Shown: one piece after another, positions 1-6,771 of the stretch
How positions within the stretch are numbered: the first letter of the stretch is position 1
Layout: each line of letters begins with the position of its first letter
Made by a program: the position numbers and the translations under genes
The notes under the pieces: generated by a model
Database searches by the model: none
The model's input: only the letters and a program-made list of their open reading frames with translations
What the model was told of the DNA's origin: nothing
NCBI GenBank assembly: GCA_934597585.1
Contig: CAKTSA010000040.1
Span: 1-12,953, forward strand
Direction: 5' to 3'
Source: an uncultured Oscillospiraceae bacterium
GTDB taxonomy: Bacteria; Bacillota; Clostridia; Oscillospirales; Oscillospiraceae
DNA length: 12,953 nt

Positions 1-90
1 CCGGCCATCGCCGACGCCTATTACCGGCTGACCGGTGAGCGGGAGTTTGACCTGCCCCTGAAGAACACCCCCTACGCTCCCAAGAAGTAA
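1..90 (+). CDS. C-terminal 29 residues of an upstream gene, possibly a molybdenum hydroxylase large subunit
   Basis: An open frame runs from the first base to a TAA at 88-90 and encodes 29 residues. The pattern PAI..AYY..TG.R...LPL resembles the extreme C-terminus of xanthine dehydrogenase/aldehyde oxidase Moco subunits, which often end with an Ala-Ile-x-x-Ala helix, a Thr-Gly-x-Arg turn and a Leu-Pro segment. The gene converges on mocA, whose product matures such enzymes, which fits that reading. The fragment is too short for a firm assignment. That a coding end is present is likely; the family is an inference. Confidence 0.5.
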   Translation, partial: PAIADAYYRLTGEREFDLPLKNTPYAPKK

Positions 91-126
91 AAAACATGCG
101 CCGCAGTGACGCTCACTGCGGCGCAT
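89..126 (-). terminator. Rho-independent terminator of mocA, shared with the convergent upstream gene
   Basis: A perfect 14-bp stem (96-109 paired with 113-126) closes a 3-base loop (110-112). Read on the minus strand, it is followed almost at once by six Ts (94 down to 89), the classic intrinsic terminator layout, 15 bases past the mocA stop. On the plus strand the hairpin follows the upstream stop by 5 bases but has no T-run after it. In that direction it may act weakly or only protect the 3' end. Confidence 0.85.
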
Positions 127-140
127 AAGGGATAACTTGA

Positions 141-704
141 TCAGAGAAGAGACAGCGCTTCCCGCGTGTCCACGTCCCGCAGCTCATCGGCGGGGACCTC
201 GTACAGCAGCAGGTCGTCCTCGTGCTGACGGATGACCACGTTGCCGCCCCGGTCGCCTTCGATTGTCAAGAGCTCCGAGAAGAACCGGGCCGGGAAGATG
301 CAGGGGTTGCCCCGCTGACCGCCGTGGCCAAGTCCCACGATGTGGCCGGGATTGCGGCCGTAAAAGTCGATCAGACGGGCCACGCTCTCCCGCCGCAGCA
401 GCGGCTGATCGGCCACCTGAAACAGCAGCGCATCGCAGCTCTCCAGCGCCTGGACGCCCAGGCGGATAGTATGGCTCTGGCCATACTCTGGGTGGCTGTT
501 GACGATGGAGGTAAAACCGAATATCTTCGCCAGCGTTACCACCTCCGGATACTGGGTCACCACCACCACGGCGGACAGCCTGTCCGCCGGGACGGCCTCC
601 AGCGCGTGGCGGATCAGGCTCTTGCCCTGCCACTCTTGGGCCAGCTTGTTGCCGCCGAAGCGGGAGCTCATACCGGCGGCCATCACAACGCAGCCGATGT
701 TCAT
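141..704 (-). CDS. mocA: Molybdenum cofactor cytidylyltransferase (MocA family)
   Basis: This 187-residue protein is predicted to transfer CMP from CTP to molybdopterin-Mo, giving the MCD cofactor of XDH-type hydroxylases. The nucleotide-binding loop is at residues 8-20 (MAAGMSSRFGGNK). Its Ala-Ala-Gly core is typical of the CTP-using MocA branch, while GTP-using MobA has Ala-Gly-Gly. Other family motifs are DQPLL (99-103), GNP (132-134), GDRGG (150-154) and DVDT (177-180). Length matches E. coli MocA (about 190). The ATG at 704 has AGGAG 8 bases upstream. A longer frame starting at 821 is excluded because the promoter -10 box (743-748) lies inside it. The gene is divergent from xdhABC, whose XdhA is its likely client. 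Related cytidylyl/guanylyl transferases are the only real alternative. Confidence 0.88.
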   Translation of the reverse strand: MNIGCVVMAAGMSSRFGGNKLAQEWQGKSLIRHALEAVPADRLSAVVVVTQYPEVVTLAKIFGFTSIVNSHPEYGQSHTIRLGVQALESCDALLFQVADQPLLRRESVARLIDFYGRNPGHIVGLGHGGQRGNPCIFPARFFSELLTIEGDRGGNVVIRQHEDDLLLYEVPADELRDVDTREALSLL

Positions 705-742
705 ACGCGTCACTCCTGTCTTTGAGAGATTTCTTTTCTGGT

Positions 743-772
743 AGTATACCCAGTTTTTTGAAAAAGTGTCAA
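743..772 (-). promoter_or_regulatory. SigA-type promoter of mocA
   Basis: On the minus strand a perfect TTGACA -35 box (772-767) is followed, after an 18-bp spacer, by TATACT (748-743), one base off consensus. The predicted start is near 736, giving a leader of about 32 nt before the mocA ATG. This is the strongest-looking promoter in the window. Confidence 0.85.
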
Positions 773-814
773 CAAAAACTGCGGATATTCTCAAATTAAA
801 ATAACGCAAACCTC

Positions 815-843
815 TTTTCACACCCTGAAAATCGTGCTATGAT
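815..843 (+). promoter_or_regulatory. Probable SigA promoter of the xdhABC operon
   Basis: A TATGAT -10 box at 838-843 (5/6 to consensus) carries the extended-10 TGC immediately upstream (835-837). TTTTCA at 815-820 (4/6) sits 17 bp further upstream. The predicted start near 850 leaves a leader of about 90 nt before xdhA. The box lies in the AT-rich divergent gap, about 43 bp from the mocA -35 box on the other strand, so one regulator could control both. Confidence 0.65.
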
Positions 844-880
844 TAGCGGGATAGATACTTACCATAACCAGTGTAGATAA

Positions 881-933
881 CTGCCGTTTCTCCTTTGGCA
901 GAGTGCGGTTTCAAGTCAGATATCGAGGAGGAA
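881..933 (+). promoter_or_regulatory. xdhA leader: small hairpin with a segment complementary to the Shine-Dalgarno
   Basis: CTGCC at 881-885 pairs with GGCAG at 897-901, leaving a pyrimidine-rich loop. Bases 887-894 of that loop are complementary over 8 positions (one G-U) to 926-933, which contains the xdhA ribosome binding site AGGAGG. The pairing would mask translation initiation. Pyrimidine-rich stretches match Shine-Dalgarno sequences easily by chance, so function is speculative. Confidence 0.25.
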
Positions 934-939
934 AACCAT

Positions 940-3234
940 ATGGGTGAAGTCGGAAAAAGCCAAGTCCGTGTGGACGCCTATGACAAGGCGACAGGCCGGA
1001 CGAAATACTATGAGGATCAGATGCCCCAGGACGCCCTGTACGTCCGCATCAAGCACGCGGAGATCGCCCACGGCTTCGTCAAGTCAGTGGACACCAGTGC
1101 CGCCCAGGCCATTGACGGCGTGGTGAAGGTGCTGACCTGCTTTGACGTGCCGGATATCACCTTCCCCACGGCGGGCCACCCCTGGTCCATGGACCCCGGC
1201 CACCAGGATGTGGCGGACCGCCACCTGCTGAACCAGCACGTGCGCTATTGGGGCGACGATGTGGCGGTGGTTATCGCCGAGAACGCGGTGGCCGCCATGC
1301 AGGGCGTCCGCGCCCTGAGGGTGGAGTATGAGGAGCTGCCCTTCGTGCTGGACCCCCAGAAGGCCATGGAGGACGGTGCGCCCCAGCTCCATGAGAAGTT
1401 CCCCCACAACATCCTCAAGCACACCGACATGAAGAAGGGCGACTATCAGACCGCCATTCAGGAGCCGGGTCTTATCAAGGTAGAGGGCTGGTACGACACT
1501 CCCACCGTGCAGCACTGCCATATCGAGAATCACGGTTGCTTCGCCTATGAGGAGAACGGCCGCATCGTGGTGGTCTCCTCTACCCAGATCCCCCACATCA
1601 TCCGCCGTATCGTGGGACAGGCCTTGGGCCGTCCTTGGGCGGACATCCGGGTGGTGAAGCCCTACATCGGCGGCGGCTTCGGCAACAAGCAGGATGCCCT
1701 GTATGAGCCCCTGTGCGCCTGGTGCACCACCCAGGTGGGCGGTCGCACCGTCCGCATCGACTGCTCCCGCGAGGAGACCTTTGTCTCCAACCGCGTGCGC
1801 CACGCCATCCGCTTCCACATCGTCTCCTGGCTGCGGAAGGACGGCACCTTTGCCGCCCGCAAGGTGGAGTGCTTCTCCAATCAGGGTGCCTACGCCTCCC
1901 ACGGTCACTCCATCGTGGCCAAGGCCATGGGCTCCTTCCCCCAGCACTATCCCTGCGACAACATGGAGTGCGACGCCTGGACGGTGTTCACCAACCGCCC
2001 CGCCGCAGGCGCCATGCGCGGCTACGGTATGCCCCAGGCGTCCTTCGCCGACGAGGCCAATGTGGACGAGTGCGCCAAGGCCGTGGGCATGGATCCCCTG
2101 GCATTCCGCATGCAGAACATCATGCCCCAGGGCTATGAGGACGGCTTCAGCCACAACGTCAACTACTACGACTCCTTCCGGGAATGCCTGGAGGTGGGCC
2201 GCAAGTACATGGACTATGACCGCAAGGTGGCGGAATACGCCAAGGATACCGGCCCCATCCGCCGCGGTATCGGTGTGGCCACCTTCTGGTACAACACCGC
2301 CGTGTATCCCATCTCTCTGGAGACCAGCTCCAACCGCATGCTGCTGAACCTGGACGGCACCGTCACCATGCAGTGCGGCGAGACGGAGATCGGCCAGGGC
2401 GCCGACACCGCCTACTCCCAGATGACCGCCGATGTGGTGGGTCTGAAGAGCTATAAGGACGTGCACGTGGTGTCCTGCCAGGATACAGACATCACTCCCA
2501 CCGGCCTGGGCGCCTACGCCAGCCGCCAGACCTATGTGGCGGGCTTCTCCATCCGCAAGACCGGATTGCTGCTGAAAGAGAAAATTCTGGCCTATGCCCA
2601 GAAGATCACCCGCCAGGCTCCCTACAACATGGATATCGTGGACGGCAACATCGTCCGCAATACCGATGGCAAGGTGCTCATGTCCCTCAGCGAGCTGGCT
2701 ATGACCGCCCAGTATAATCCCAACGATTCCGAGCATATTACCGCCGAGAGTACCTATACCATCCAGAATAATGCCTACTCCTTCGGCTGCACCTTCGCAG
2801 ATATCGAGGTGGATATCCCCATGTGCAAGGTGACGCTGAAGAACATCATCAACGTCCACGACTGCGGCAAGCTCATCAACCCCGCCCTGGCGGAGGCCCA
2901 GGTCCACGGCGGTATGTCCATGGCCATCGGCTACGGTATGGGCGAGCAGCTGCTGTTCGACGAAAAGACCGGCAAGCCCCTGAACAACAACCTGCTGGAC
3001 TACAAGCTGTCCACCATCATGGACCACCCCCATCTGGAGGCCCAGTTCGTGGAGAACGCCGAGCCCACCTCTGCCTTCGGCACCAAGGCCCTGGGAGAGC
3101 CCCCTGCCTGCTCCGGCGCGCCGGCCATCCGCAACGCTATCCTCAACGCCACCGGCGTTGCCATCGACCAAAGCCCCATGAACGCCCACATCCTCTTCAA
3201 GCGGTTCAGCGAAGAGGGTTTGATCCAAGACTAA
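940..3234 (+). CDS. xdhA: Xanthine dehydrogenase, molybdenum-binding subunit XdhA
   Basis: This 764-residue large subunit would hydroxylate xanthine or hypoxanthine at its Mo centre and pass electrons to XdhC and XdhB. The ATG at 940 has GAGGAGG at 925-931 (8-base spacing); an in-frame start at 895 lacks this. Visible features are the a/b hammerhead region (about 5-120), the Moco loop GGGFGNK (244-250), MRGYG (359-363; Arg360 matches the substrate-binding arginine of mammalian XDH), GQG (485-487) and GEPP (719-722) with catalytic Glu720. From memory, it resembles E. coli XdhA (752 aa) along its whole length, including the start VDAYDKATGR and the stretch STQIPHIIRRIVGQAL. Position 251 is Gln where mammalian XDH has the substrate-contacting Glu. 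Codons are strongly C-ending. The cofactor form should be MCD, made by MocA next door. Related purine or N-heterocycle hydroxylases cannot be excluded. Confidence 0.92.
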   Translation: MGEVGKSQVRVDAYDKATGRTKYYEDQMPQDALYVRIKHAEIAHGFVKSVDTSAAQAIDGVVKVLTCFDVPDITFPTAGHPWSMDPGHQDVADRHLLNQHVRYWGDDVAVVIAENAVAAMQGVRALRVEYEELPFVLDPQKAMEDGAPQLHEKFPHNILKHTDMKKGDYQTAIQEPGLIKVEGWYDTPTVQHCHIENHGCFAYEENGRIVVVSSTQIPHIIRRIVGQALGRPWADIRVVKPYIGGGFGNKQDALYEPLCAWCTTQVGGRTVRIDCSREETFVSNRVRHAIRFHIVSWLRKDGTFAARKVECFSNQGAYASHGHSIVAKAMGSFPQHYPCDNMECDAWTVFTNRPAAGAMRGYGMPQASFADEANVDECAKAVGMDPLAFRMQNIMPQGYEDGFSHNVNYYDSFRECLEVGRKYMDYDRKVAEYAKDTGPIRRGIGVATFWYNTAVYPISLETSSNRMLLNLDGTVTMQCGETEIGQGADTAYSQMTADVVGLKSYKDVHVVSCQDTDITPTGLGAYASRQTYVAGFSIRKTGLLLKEKILAYAQKITRQAPYNMDIVDGNIVRNTDGKVLMSLSELAMTAQYNPNDSEHITAESTYTIQNNAYSFGCTFADIEVDIPMCKVTLKNIINVHDCGKLINPALAEAQVHGGMSMAIGYGMGEQLLFDEKTGKPLNNNLLDYKLSTIMDHPHLEAQFVENAEPTSAFGTKALGEPPACSGAPAIRNAILNATGVAIDQSPMNAHILFKRFSEEGLIQD

Positions 3235-3248
3235 GGAGGTACGCAGCA

Positions 3249-4136
3249 ATGTATGATATGTTAGCGCTTTACGAGGCGAAAGACGTACAGGATGCCGTGC
3301 GCCTTCGTCTGGAGCACCCTGAGGCCCAGATCATCGCCGGCGGCACCGACGTGCTGGTGCAGATGCGCGAGGGCAAGCGGGCCGGCAAGGCGTTGATCTC
3401 CATCCAGAAGTGCGATGAGATGCGGGGCATCTCCATCGACGAAGAGGAGAACATCCGCATCGGCAGCCTTACCAGCTTTACCCACATCACCAACGCTCCC
3501 ATCATCCAGAAGTACATCAACGTACTGGGCGAGGCGGTGGACATGGTGGGCGGACCCCAGATCCGCAACGCCGGTACCATCGGCGGCAACACCTGCAACG
3601 GCGTCACCTCTGCCGATTCCTCCTCCACCCTCCACGCGTGGGAGGCCATTGTGGAGATCACCGGCAAGAACGGCGTCCGCCGTATCCCTATCAAGGAGTT
3701 CTATCTCAAGGCCGGTACCGTGGACCTGAAGATCGAGGACGGCGAGATCCAGACCGCCATCCTGATCCCCAAGGCCAGCTATGACCGCACCTGGGGCCAC
3801 TATATCAAGTACGCCATGCGCAACGCCATGGATATCGCCACCCTGGGCACCTCCGTCAACGCCCGGCTCAGCCCGGACGGCAAGACCTTTGAGCGGGTGC
3901 GTATCGCCTTCGGCGTGGCAGGCCCCGTCCCCATGCGGGCCGCCACGGCAGAGGAATTCATCAACGGCAAGGCTGTGACGTTGGAAAATATCGAGGAATT
4001 TGGCCGCAAGGTGCTGGAGGACATCAATCCCCGTGACTCCTGGCGTGCCAGCAAAGCGTTCCGCAGCCACATCGCAGTGGAGAGCGCCAAGCGCTGCCTG
4101 ATCGAATCCGTGAAACTGGCGGGAGGTGAGCTGTAA
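3249..4136 (+). CDS. xdhB: Xanthine dehydrogenase, FAD-binding subunit XdhB
   Basis: This 295-residue flavoprotein subunit takes electrons from the iron-sulfur subunit and passes them to NAD+ or another acceptor. The two FAD-binding signatures of the CO-dehydrogenase flavoprotein family are present: AGGTD (30-34), and GPQIRN with TIGGN (102-114). A C-terminal domain with the SWRASKAFR motif follows. Length fits E. coli XdhB (292). The start at 3249 is set by the ideal ribosome binding site AAGGAGGT at 3233-3240, which overlaps the xdhA stop (14 bases between genes). Its TAA shares one base with the xdhC ATG. I see no 4Fe-4S insertion of the kind found in 4-hydroxybenzoyl-CoA reductase, which argues for the XDH type. 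Confidence 0.93.
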   Translation: MYDMLALYEAKDVQDAVRLRLEHPEAQIIAGGTDVLVQMREGKRAGKALISIQKCDEMRGISIDEEENIRIGSLTSFTHITNAPIIQKYINVLGEAVDMVGGPQIRNAGTIGGNTCNGVTSADSSSTLHAWEAIVEITGKNGVRRIPIKEFYLKAGTVDLKIEDGEIQTAILIPKASYDRTWGHYIKYAMRNAMDIATLGTSVNARLSPDGKTFERVRIAFGVAGPVPMRAATAEEFINGKAVTLENIEEFGRKVLEDINPRDSWRASKAFRSHIAVESAKRCLIESVKLAGGEL

Positions 4137-4648
4137 TGGCAAAGAAACAGTATGCGCTGGTGACCTGCTGGATCAACGGCAAGGAAGTGGAGCAGATGGT
4201 GGATGTCCGCGCATCCCTGACCGATATGCTCCGCAACGATTTCCGCCTGACCTCCGTGAAGAAGGGCTGTGAGGTGGGCGAGTGCGGCGCCTGCAACGTG
4301 CTGATCGACGGCGAGTGCTTCAACTCCTGCCTGTACCTGGCGGTGTGGGCCGAGGGTAAGCATATCACCACCCTGGAGGGCTTGACCGGCCCCAACGGCG
4401 AGCTGAGCGACATCCAGCAGGCGTTCATGGACGAGACCGCCATCCAGTGCGGCTTCTGCATCCCCGGCTTCATCATGACCGCCGCAGAGATCCTGGACCG
4501 CAAGGTCTATTACACCGACGACGAGCTGCGCAAGCTCCTCAGCGGACACCTGTGCCGCTGCACCGGCTACGAGAATATCTTCAAGGCCGTGAAAAAGACC
4601 ATGCTGCGCCGTCTCGGCATGCTGGACGACCCCTTCCTGAATACCTGA
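4136..4648 (+). CDS. xdhC: Xanthine dehydrogenase, 2x[2Fe-2S] subunit XdhC
   Basis: This 170-residue small subunit carries electrons from the Mo site to FAD. The N-terminal plant-ferredoxin-like domain binds one [2Fe-2S] through Cys45, Cys50, Cys53 and Cys65. The helical C-terminal domain binds the second through Cys105, Cys108, Cys140 and Cys142 (QCGFC...CRC). Gln104, just before the second cluster, is the conserved residue that contacts the molybdopterin side. The usual CGFCTPG motif reads CGFCIPG here, a Thr-to-Ile change beside the cluster. The ATG overlaps the xdhB TAA by one base, with GGAGGTG (4122-4128) 7 bases upstream, indicating coupled translation. The name follows E. coli xdhC; in other bacteria XdhC means an unrelated maturation factor. 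Confidence 0.93.
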   Translation: MAKKQYALVTCWINGKEVEQMVDVRASLTDMLRNDFRLTSVKKGCEVGECGACNVLIDGECFNSCLYLAVWAEGKHITTLEGLTGPNGELSDIQQAFMDETAIQCGFCIPGFIMTAAEILDRKVYYTDDELRKLLSGHLCRCTGYENIFKAVKKTMLRRLGMLDDPFLNT

Positions 4649-4665
4649 GCGAGACTCTTAAAAAA

Positions 4666-4697
4666 CACCCGAAGCAAGTTGCTTCGGGTGCTTTTTT
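4666..4697 (+). terminator. Strong Rho-independent terminator after xdhC
   Basis: An 11-bp perfect stem (4666-4676 with 4680-4690) with a 3-base loop is followed by C and six Ts (4692-4697), 18 bases after the xdhC stop. Six As at 4660-4665 precede it, so it could also stop minus-strand transcription. It insulates spoIIIA from the xdh operon. Confidence 0.93.
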
Positions 4698-4722
4698 ACG
4701 TGCCTGTCTGTTTTTCATTCCT

Positions 4723-4752
4723 GTCATATATCCGGACAGCCCCTCATACACT
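4723..4752 (+). promoter_or_regulatory. Sigma-E-dependent promoter of the spoIIIA operon
   Basis: GTCATATA at 4723-4730 and CATACACT at 4745-4752, separated by 14 bases, match the Bacillus sigma-E consensus (-35 near GTCATATT, -10 near CATACAAT) almost fully. They sit just upstream of spoIIIAA, a classic sigma-E target expressed in the mother cell during engulfment. The predicted start near 4759 gives a leader of about 22 nt. Confidence 0.85.
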
Positions 4753-4780
4753 GGAGCATCAACCAAAGGGAAGTGGTCAC

Positions 4781-5704
4781 ATGGACGAGCGTTATGCGAT
4801 CTCACGGTATGAACAGGCGGCGCTGCTGCTGCCGCCAAAATGGCAGCGGCTGGCCCGGCAATTGCCGGATCACCAGAAGGCCCGGGCGGAGGAGCTGCGC
4901 CTACGGGCGGGACAGCCCATGACAGTGCTGCTGCCGGAGGGGGAGGTGTGGCTCACCCAGGAGCAGCCTGTTCCCCGGGTGGCCCAGGGGGACTTGGAGC
5001 AGCTGTGCGACATGGTCACGGGGTATTCCCGCTATGCAGTCTCCGAGACCATGGCCCAGGGCTATCTGACCGCCCCCGGCGGCTTTCGCGTGGGGCTGTG
5101 CGGCACAGTGGTGCTGCGGGAGGGGGAGAGCTGCAACCTGCGGGACCTGTCCTCCGTCTGTATCCGGATCGGCCGGGAGCAGGAGGGACTCTCCACCCAG
5201 GTGCTGCCCCAGCTGTGGGAGGGGGACCGCTTCTGTGCCACGGTGATCCTGTCGCCGCCGGGATTGGGCAAGACCACACTGCTGCGGGATATGATCCGCA
5301 GCCTGTCCGATGGCTCACCGGAGCATGCCGCCTGGCGCGTGGGGGTAGTGGATGAACGGGGCGAGATCGCAGGGGTCCACCGGGGCGTACCTCAGCTGGC
5401 GGTGGGCTGCCATACCGACGTGCTGGACGGCTGCCCCAAGGCGCTGGGCATCCCCATCCTGCTGCGCTCCGCCAACCCACAGATCATCGCCGTGGACGAG
5501 ATCACGGCGCGGGAGGACCTGGCCGCCATCTCCGCCGCCGCCAACTGCGGCGTGACGCTGCTGGCTACCATCCACGCCGCCGATGTGGCGGAGCTGAAGC
5601 GCAAGCCCCTGTTTGCCCAGCTGTTGAAGCTGAAGGTGTTTGAAAAGGCTGTGACCATCACTCGCCGCGATGGTCAGCGCCGCTATGAGGTGACGGCGCT
5701 GTGA
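4781..5704 (+). CDS. spoIIIAA: Stage III sporulation protein AA, ATPase of the feeding-tube complex
   Basis: This 307-residue cytoplasmic ATPase is related to type II/IV secretion ATPases and is thought to power or assemble the SpoIIIA-SpoIIQ channel from the mother-cell side. The Walker A loop is SPPGLGKTT at 158-166 (Lys164), and the Walker B acidic pair is Asp239-Glu240 in IIAVDE. The final third contains a His-Ala motif (TIHA) typical of these ATPases. Length equals my recollection of the B. subtilis protein (307). I chose ATG 4781 because the predicted transcript starts near 4759. An in-frame extension back to 4679 would begin inside the xdhC terminator. The ribosome binding site is modest (AAAGGGAAG). 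The stop overlaps the spoIIIAB GTG by 3 bases within GTGA. Confidence 0.94.
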   Translation: MDERYAISRYEQAALLLPPKWQRLARQLPDHQKARAEELRLRAGQPMTVLLPEGEVWLTQEQPVPRVAQGDLEQLCDMVTGYSRYAVSETMAQGYLTAPGGFRVGLCGTVVLREGESCNLRDLSSVCIRIGREQEGLSTQVLPQLWEGDRFCATVILSPPGLGKTTLLRDMIRSLSDGSPEHAAWRVGVVDERGEIAGVHRGVPQLAVGCHTDVLDGCPKALGIPILLRSANPQIIAVDEITAREDLAAISAAANCGVTLLATIHAADVAELKRKPLFAQLLKLKVFEKAVTITRRDGQRRYEVTAL

Positions 5705-6180
5705 CGGGGAAGCTGCTGGGGGCGGCGCTGCTGCTGGCAGCGGCGGTGTGGGTGGTCGTCACGGTGCTGTGCCGACAGCGTCGGCAGACGGCGCTTTTGC
5801 GGGAGCTGGCGGCGGCACTGGACACCATGGCGGCGGCCATTCGCTGGCAGCGCCGTCCGTTGCCGGAGGCCATCGCCGCCATGGAACGCTATCCCATGGC
5901 GGGGGTGTATTTCCACCGGGTGGTGGAATTGCTGGAAAGTGGAATGACATTACAGCAATCGTGGCGCCAGGTGTTTTCAGACCTGACGATAGACGGCGGC
6001 GTGATGACATCTCTGGAGCTGTCCGGCGATGAGGAGAAGCTGACAAAGGGGCTGCTCTATGCCGCCGGACAGCTGAAGGAGTGCTGCCGCCAACGGCGGC
6101 AGCAGCAGCGGCAGACGGCAAAGCTGTGGCTGGCGGGCGCCCTGTCGTCGGTGGGGCTGCTGATTATTTTACTGATTTGA
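5701..6180 (+). CDS. spoIIIAB: Stage III sporulation protein AB
   Basis: This 159-residue membrane protein has an N-terminal transmembrane helix (about 4-24), a soluble helical domain rich in Arg and Gln, and a C-terminal transmembrane helix (about 142-158). The layout and LESGMTLQQSW-like helices resemble the GspF/T2SF fold assigned to SpoIIIAB, which would anchor the AA ATPase. Translation begins at GTG in a GTGA overlap with spoIIIAA, a coupling arrangement. B. subtilis SpoIIIAB is slightly longer (about 171). Identification rests mainly on position in the operon plus topology. Confidence 0.9.
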   Translation: MTGKLLGAALLLAAAVWVVVTVLCRQRRQTALLRELAAALDTMAAAIRWQRRPLPEAIAAMERYPMAGVYFHRVVELLESGMTLQQSWRQVFSDLTIDGGVMTSLELSGDEEKLTKGLLYAAGQLKECCRQRRQQQRQTAKLWLAGALSSVGLLIILLI

Positions 6181-6190
6181 GGATGACGGT

Positions 6191-6385
6191 ATGGATGTAG
6201 ATCTGATCTTTAAGATCGCGGCCATCGGGATACTGGTGGCGGTGCTGAACCTGATACTGGTGCGCTCCGGGCGGGACGAGCAGGCGCTGCTGACCACCCT
6301 GGCAGGCCTGATTGTGGTGCTGATGATGCTCCTGCAGCAGATCAGCGACCTGTTCGACCTGGTGAAGCGTCTGTTTTCTCTGTAA
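6191..6385 (+). CDS. spoIIIAC: Stage III sporulation protein AC
   Basis: This 64-residue protein is almost entirely hydrophobic, with two transmembrane helices (about 6-24 and 33-52) separated by a short polar turn containing SGRDEQ. That matches SpoIIIAC (about 68 residues in B. subtilis), a small integral-membrane component of the channel. GAGGA at 6179-6183, overlapping the spoIIIAB stop, lies 7 bases before the ATG. Its TAA shares one base with the spoIIIAD ATG. Confidence 0.92.
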   Translation: MDVDLIFKIAAIGILVAVLNLILVRSGRDEQALLTTLAGLIVVLMMLLQQISDLFDLVKRLFSL

Positions 6386-6771
6386 TGGATACGGCAGCCA
6401 GGATCACGGCGGTGTGCCTGGTGGGCGCGCTGCTGGCGGCACTTCTGAAAAAGACAAGCCCCGACACGGCGCTGCTGCTGGCGTTGGCGGTGTGTATCGC
6501 GGTGCTCTCGGCCCTGGGCCGGGGGCTGGAAGAGGTCACGTCCTTTCTGCAGGAGCTGCTGGAGTGGGGCGGCCTGTCTACCGAGCTGTTTGTGCCGCTG
6601 CTGAAAACGGTGGGTATCGCCCTTATCAGCCGCACCGGCGGCGCGCTGTGCCGGGACGCGGGAGAGGGGGCCATGGCGGGCCTGGTGGAGATGGCGGGGG
6701 CCTTTGCCGCCATCCTGGTGGCGCTGCCCCTGTTCCGGGCGGCGTGGCAGATGCTGGAGGGATTGCTGTGA
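6385..6771 (+). CDS. spoIIIAD: Stage III sporulation protein AD
   Basis: This 128-residue integral-membrane protein has three to four predicted helices (about 6-22, 28-44, 68-86 and 98-118). Size and topology agree with SpoIIIAD (about 133 in B. subtilis), which belongs with AC to the membrane core of the complex. The ATG overlaps the spoIIIAC TAA by one base. The stop overlaps the GTG start of spoIIIAE (GTGA), so AC, AD and AE are probably translated in series. Confidence 0.92.
   Translation: MDTAARITAVCLVGALLAALLKKTSPDTALLLALAVCIAVLSALGRGLEEVTSFLQELLEWGGLSTELFVPLLKTVGIALISRTGGALCRDAGEGAMAGLVEMAGAFAAILVALPLFRAAWQMLEGLL

Noticed and set aside
222..725. Plus-strand frame opposite mocA
   Set aside because: No ribosome binding site or known motif, and it lies fully antisense to a well-supported gene.
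705..821. N-terminal extension of mocA to a start at 821
   Set aside because: The promoter -10 and -35 boxes lie inside it, and the family begins at the MNIGCVVMAAG segment, which has its own AGGAG site.
850..939. Purine riboswitch in the xdhA leader
   Set aside because: I could not find the three-way junction stems or the conserved loop sequences, and the leader is only about 90 nt with one 5-bp hairpin.
2823..3248. Upstream extension of xdhB across the end of xdhA
   Set aside because: The sequence is an Arg/Pro-rich shadow of xdhA; the FAD subunit starts at 3249 behind an ideal ribosome binding site.
1084..3249. 721-codon open frame on the minus strand opposite xdhA
   Set aside because: It mirrors xdhA in a GC-rich gene with C-ending codons. 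Its His/Gly/Val-rich translation has no recognisable domain, and XdhA on the plus strand is unmistakable.
4679..4780. 34-residue hydrophobic extension at the start of spoIIIAA
   Set aside because: It begins in the xdhC terminator, upstream of the predicted sigma-E start. SpoIIIAA is cytoplasmic and the shorter form has the normal length.
6414..6767. 118-residue upstream extension of spoIIIAE
   Set aside because: It overlaps spoIIIAD in another frame, is Gly/Ala-rich noise, and would bury the signal peptide of SpoIIIAE.
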